Positions 47,384 through 49,763 of a stretch of 49,763 bases of DNA are shown piece after piece. The DNA is from a virus. How positions within the stretch are numbered: position 1 is the stretch's first letter; every line of letters starts with the position of its first letter. A model generated the notes under the pieces. That model made no database searches. It had not been told where the DNA came from and saw only the letters and a program-made list of their open reading frames with translations. A program made the position numbers and the translations under genes. The DNA lies in the IMG/VR virus record IMGVR_UViG_3300042881_003518, positions 1-49,763 of that record; one strand, given 5' to 3'.

Positions 47384-48133
47384 TTATTCTTTAATCATTT
47401 TATCTATCATATCCACATAAATAGTTTTAAATTTTTTTATTGAACTTCGAATTTCTTTGGTAGATAAATTAGTCATTTCTCTTAATGAAAGAAGAATAAT
47501 ATTTTTATTAAATTTGTTATTTGATGTCCCAACAAATATTTTATCATAATTTAAGAAAATTTCATATAAGGCTTCACCTAGTTTTTTTTCACTTTCATTC
47601 AAATTTTCTCTTCGTAAAAAATTTTCTAATGATAACAAAAAATTTTTAATGATATCCATAGAATCAATATTATCATTATCAATTGAATATGAATATTCTG
47701 GATTGTTTTCCAAGTCAGTTGAAATATCTTCATAAGATATTTTTTTGTTCATATCTTTTTGGTCTTTAATAATTTGACCCATAAGATAGTTTTTACAAAT
47801 TGTACCAAAATAAGAATAAGCCTTTTTTTCTTTGGAAGGCTTAAACTTATCTATTTTGGTCATTAAAAAAGAATGTGTGTCGGTGTGGAGTTCGTTAAAC
47901 TCCATATCCTTTCTATATAATTTATATCTTCGTATTATTGAAGATATCATTTTATCTAAAGGGTGTCTTAAAAAATCATTGTAAATTTTGTTTTTTTCTT
48001 CAAATGTGGTTGCGTTTAAATAATTAACAACTGCGATTTCTTCTTCAACATCAAAATAATTTTTTTGTTTTGACTTTCTTTTCTTTTTTAATTCTAAATT
48101 TGTTTCACCAGATAATACTATTGTTTCAGACAT
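47384..48133 (-). CDS. gp55: Late-transcription sigma factor (T4 gp55-like)
   Basis: The 249-residue protein has the compact region-2-like core of T4-type late sigma factors: HPLDKMISSIIRRYKLYRKD, then ELHTDTHSFLMTKIDKFKPS and KKAYSYFGTICKNYLMGQII (the YSYFGT segment is characteristic). The C-terminal ~80 residues are helical (LLSLREMTNLSTKEIRSSIK), HTH-like. gp55 directs host RNA polymerase to TATAAATA late promoters; here many genes carry TATTTATA or palindromic TATTTATAAATA. The start overlaps the glycosyltransferase stop by one base. Confidence 0.85.
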   Translation of the reverse strand: MSETIVLSGETNLELKKKRKSKQKNYFDVEEEIAVVNYLNATTFEEKNKIYNDFLRHPLDKMISSIIRRYKLYRKDMEFNELHTDTHSFLMTKIDKFKPSKEKKAYSYFGTICKNYLMGQIIKDQKDMNKKISYEDISTDLENNPEYSYSIDNDNIDSMDIIKNFLLSLENFLRRENLNESEKKLGEALYEIFLNYDKIFVGTSNNKFNKNIILLSLREMTNLSTKEIRSSIKKFKTIYVDMIDKMIKE

Positions 48134-48936
48134 TAATTGGGTTGTGATTCAAAATTTATTTCTCTGTCTTTAATGAAGTGATATTCTTTCTTAGCTGAAT
48201 CCAACCAAAATTTTACTTCATCCTGACTTAATGGATTATCACCATTTTTGTAATTCCAAAATATTGACCCATCTCTTAGATTAGTATGTTTGTAACCAAT
48301 CTTAGGGATTGACATTATTTTCAAAGAGTTATTAGTTAATCTTAAAAACATTTCATATCCAAATGTTAATTTAAAGGATGGTTTTAATCCACCATAATCT
48401 TCAAATGATGATTTTTTAATTACCATACCTGATAGCTGAAAATTTTGGAAATCTTGGAGTACTTCATTACTTAATATTCCCATTTCATTAGTAATATTCA
48501 ATGCGAATGTTGCTTCATTAGTGAATCCTACAAATTTTCCCATTTGGTCAGTATCAACCACAATAGGTAAGAATGCACCAACTTCAGGATAAAACTCAGA
48601 ATATTTTTTTACATTTTTAAACCAAATGTTTGAGTATTCATCATCAAATTCATAGAAAGAAACCCACTTAGAATTTGCAATACTTACACCATAGTTTATT
48701 TGTGCTGAGAAATTGCAAGGTTTAGTCCAAACAGATTTAACAACATTTAATGTTGAAAAATCATACGAATCCAAAAATTCAACTAGAGTAGTTTCATCTG
48801 AGTGAACAATAATCAACTCATTAATTTGAGTTTTTTGTTCAGTTAGAGATTTTATTGCTTTTTCAAAATATTCAGAAAAGTTTTGAGCTTTTGCTGACTT
48901 AATTGGTAATATTACCGATACATCAAATTTTTCCAT
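48133..48936 (-). CDS. Family 2-type glycosyltransferase (267 aa)
   Basis: It has the GT-A opening VSVILPIKSAKAQNFSEYFE, a mid-domain SKWVSFYEFDDEYSNIWFKN with acidic DD motif (probable metal/UDP-sugar site), and a later FQLSGMVIKKSSFEDYGGLK followed by GYEMFLRLTNNS. This is the usual layout of inverting GT2 enzymes. It could glycosylate phage DNA, virion proteins or host envelope; T4-like phages use glycosyltransferases for DNA or fibres. It is in an operon with the next glycosyltransferase and the late sigma gene. Confidence 0.82.
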   Translation of the reverse strand: MEKFDVSVILPIKSAKAQNFSEYFEKAIKSLTEQKTQINELIIVHSDETTLVEFLDSYDFSTLNVVKSVWTKPCNFSAQINYGVSIANSKWVSFYEFDDEYSNIWFKNVKKYSEFYPEVGAFLPIVVDTDQMGKFVGFTNEATFALNITNEMGILSNEVLQDFQNFQLSGMVIKKSSFEDYGGLKPSFKLTFGYEMFLRLTNNSLKIMSIPKIGYKHTNLRDGSIFWNYKNGDNPLSQDEVKFWLDSAKKEYHFIKDREINFESQPN

Positions 48937-48941
48937 ATTTT

Positions 48942-49763
48942 TTATTCTGTTTCTTGAAATTTATTTAATTGTTCTTCGAATGAAGAAACTCTTTTTGAGA
49001 TATAACCACTAAAAGTCTCAACAACTAAAGATTGGAATTCTTCTTTAGTTTTTTCTTCACTAATTGTTTTCTTCATACCCTCATACATTTCATCACTGAT
49101 ATTGTCTTCCAACCAATTTTGTAAAAAGTCAGCAACGAAATCTACAATTTGGATTTTATTATTAACCCAAATTCCATTTTCTTCATTCATCCAATGTGGT
49201 ACTAAATTTGATGCTAAACCTAATACAGGTACACCTACTTTCATAGATTCTAATGGGAATGTACCGTAACCACTTGTATCGTCAATCCAAACAGATAAGA
49301 AACAATCTTGAAGAGTCTTTCCAAAATCAGCTTCACTTAGACCTCTCATATCTTTAAATGTAATCCATCTATATTGAGGAAACTTAATATAAAAACTTTT
49401 GATTAGATTTAATGTATCTCTTTGGTCTCTAGAATGAACCGCGATAATTGGTTTTGCTGGGAATTTTTGAGGTTCAAAGTTATCAGAAATGTATGGTGGA
49501 ATTACATCAATTGATGTTCCTCTCATAACATTACTAATAAATTCTTTTTGGAATTCAGATGTTGTTATACATTTATGAAACCCATATTGTCCCCAAGTTG
49601 TACCTGGTTGTAATGTTTCTAACATATGGTCATATGCTTGACATAAAACAATTTTACCACAAGGTAAATTTTTTATTTGTTCCATAACAAAACCATAAAG
49701 TTCTGGTATGATAATAAAATCTTCAGGTGAAATCTCAAGATTTTGACCCTCAATTGATTTATG
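48942..49763 (-). CDS. Glycosyltransferase (GT-B type), truncated by window edge
   Basis: The frame stays open past the internal Met at 49685 to the window end. The extra 26 codons read ...EISPEDFIIIPELYGFV, clearly coding, so the true start lies outside. Visible features are a GT-B/GT4-like C-terminal half: HSRDQRDTLNLIKSFYIKFP and SGYGTFPLESMKVGVPVLGL (nucleotide-sugar-binding acidic motif), ending in a helical tail. It is probably paired with the GT2 gene downstream to build or transfer a glycan. The acceptor is unknown. Confidence 0.8.
   Translation of the reverse strand, partial: HKSIEGQNLEISPEDFIIIPELYGFVMEQIKNLPCGKIVLCQAYDHMLETLQPGTTWGQYGFHKCITTSEFQKEFISNVMRGTSIDVIPPYISDNFEPQKFPAKPIIAVHSRDQRDTLNLIKSFYIKFPQYRWITFKDMRGLSEADFGKTLQDCFLSVWIDDTSGYGTFPLESMKVGVPVLGLASNLVPHWMNEENGIWVNNKIQIVDFVADFLQNWLEDNISDEMYEGMKKTISEEKTKEEFQSLVVETFSGYISKRVSSFEEQLNKFQETE

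Noticed and set aside
49683-49685. ATG at 49685 as the start of the last glycosyltransferase
   Set aside because: The 26 codons upstream are open and read like coding sequence, so the gene continues beyond the window.

Overview
The window is part of the genome of a T4-like tailed phage (myovirus) that most likely infects a Bacteroidota (flavobacterial) host. The phage assignment rests on a T4-type head block in T4 order at 23.1-32.9 kb: large terminase, portal, prohead protease, acidic scaffold and major capsid protein with an INE|A cleavage site. A gp5-type baseplate hub protein and a gp55-type late sigma factor support it. The host assignment rests on several signs. Very AT-rich genes lack Shine-Dalgarno sequences and have A-rich start contexts. 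Some promoters match the Bacteroidota pattern TTTG-N19-TAnnTTTG. Signal peptides end in FAQ or YAQ, and a Bacteroidota-like ribosomal protein bS21 is encoded.

Layout. 0-7.4 kb: small accessory genes, including an M15 peptidase/alpha-beta hydrolase fusion (minus strand), a cREC-type receiver protein, an HD (SpoT/MESH1-like) hydrolase flanked by a 39-bp direct repeat, a tandem gene duplication and a DraRnl-type RNA ligase. 7.4-12.4 kb: two L,D-transpeptidase-like proteins, a lipoprotein, and a run of membrane/coiled-coil proteins with an Rz/Rz1-like +1-frame overlap. 12.4-17.7 kb: a complete tmRNA gene on the minus strand, an unknown protein, an M20-type peptidase, a ClpC-type unfoldase without its N domain, and a divergent UVR-motif protein. 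17.7-23 kb: KTSC protein, nucleotidyltransferase and putative structural proteins. 23-33 kb: the head block with an inserted bS21 gene and an HNH endonuclease. 33.7-41.8 kb: a cluster of proteins with shared N-terminal tags, cysteine modules and peptidoglycan-related domains. 41.8-47.4 kb: baseplate and tail genes on the minus strand. 47.4 kb to the end: late sigma factor and two glycosyltransferases, the last running off the window.

How the genes may work together. The tmRNA, ClpC-like ATPase, UVR protein, M20 peptidase and HD hydrolase could form a phage-encoded route for ribosome rescue, tagged-protein degradation, peptide recycling and damping of the stringent response. This is inference. 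At least ten proteins begin with a related short amphipathic segment ending in a [I/L/V]xE site, which is the specificity of T4 gp21. This resembles the T4 capsid-targeting sequence and suggests a large set of proteins carried in the head, several with cell-wall-active folds. Late genes share a TATTTATA box about 20 nt before the ATG, fitting the encoded gp55-like factor. A few early-type genes instead carry host-type promoters.
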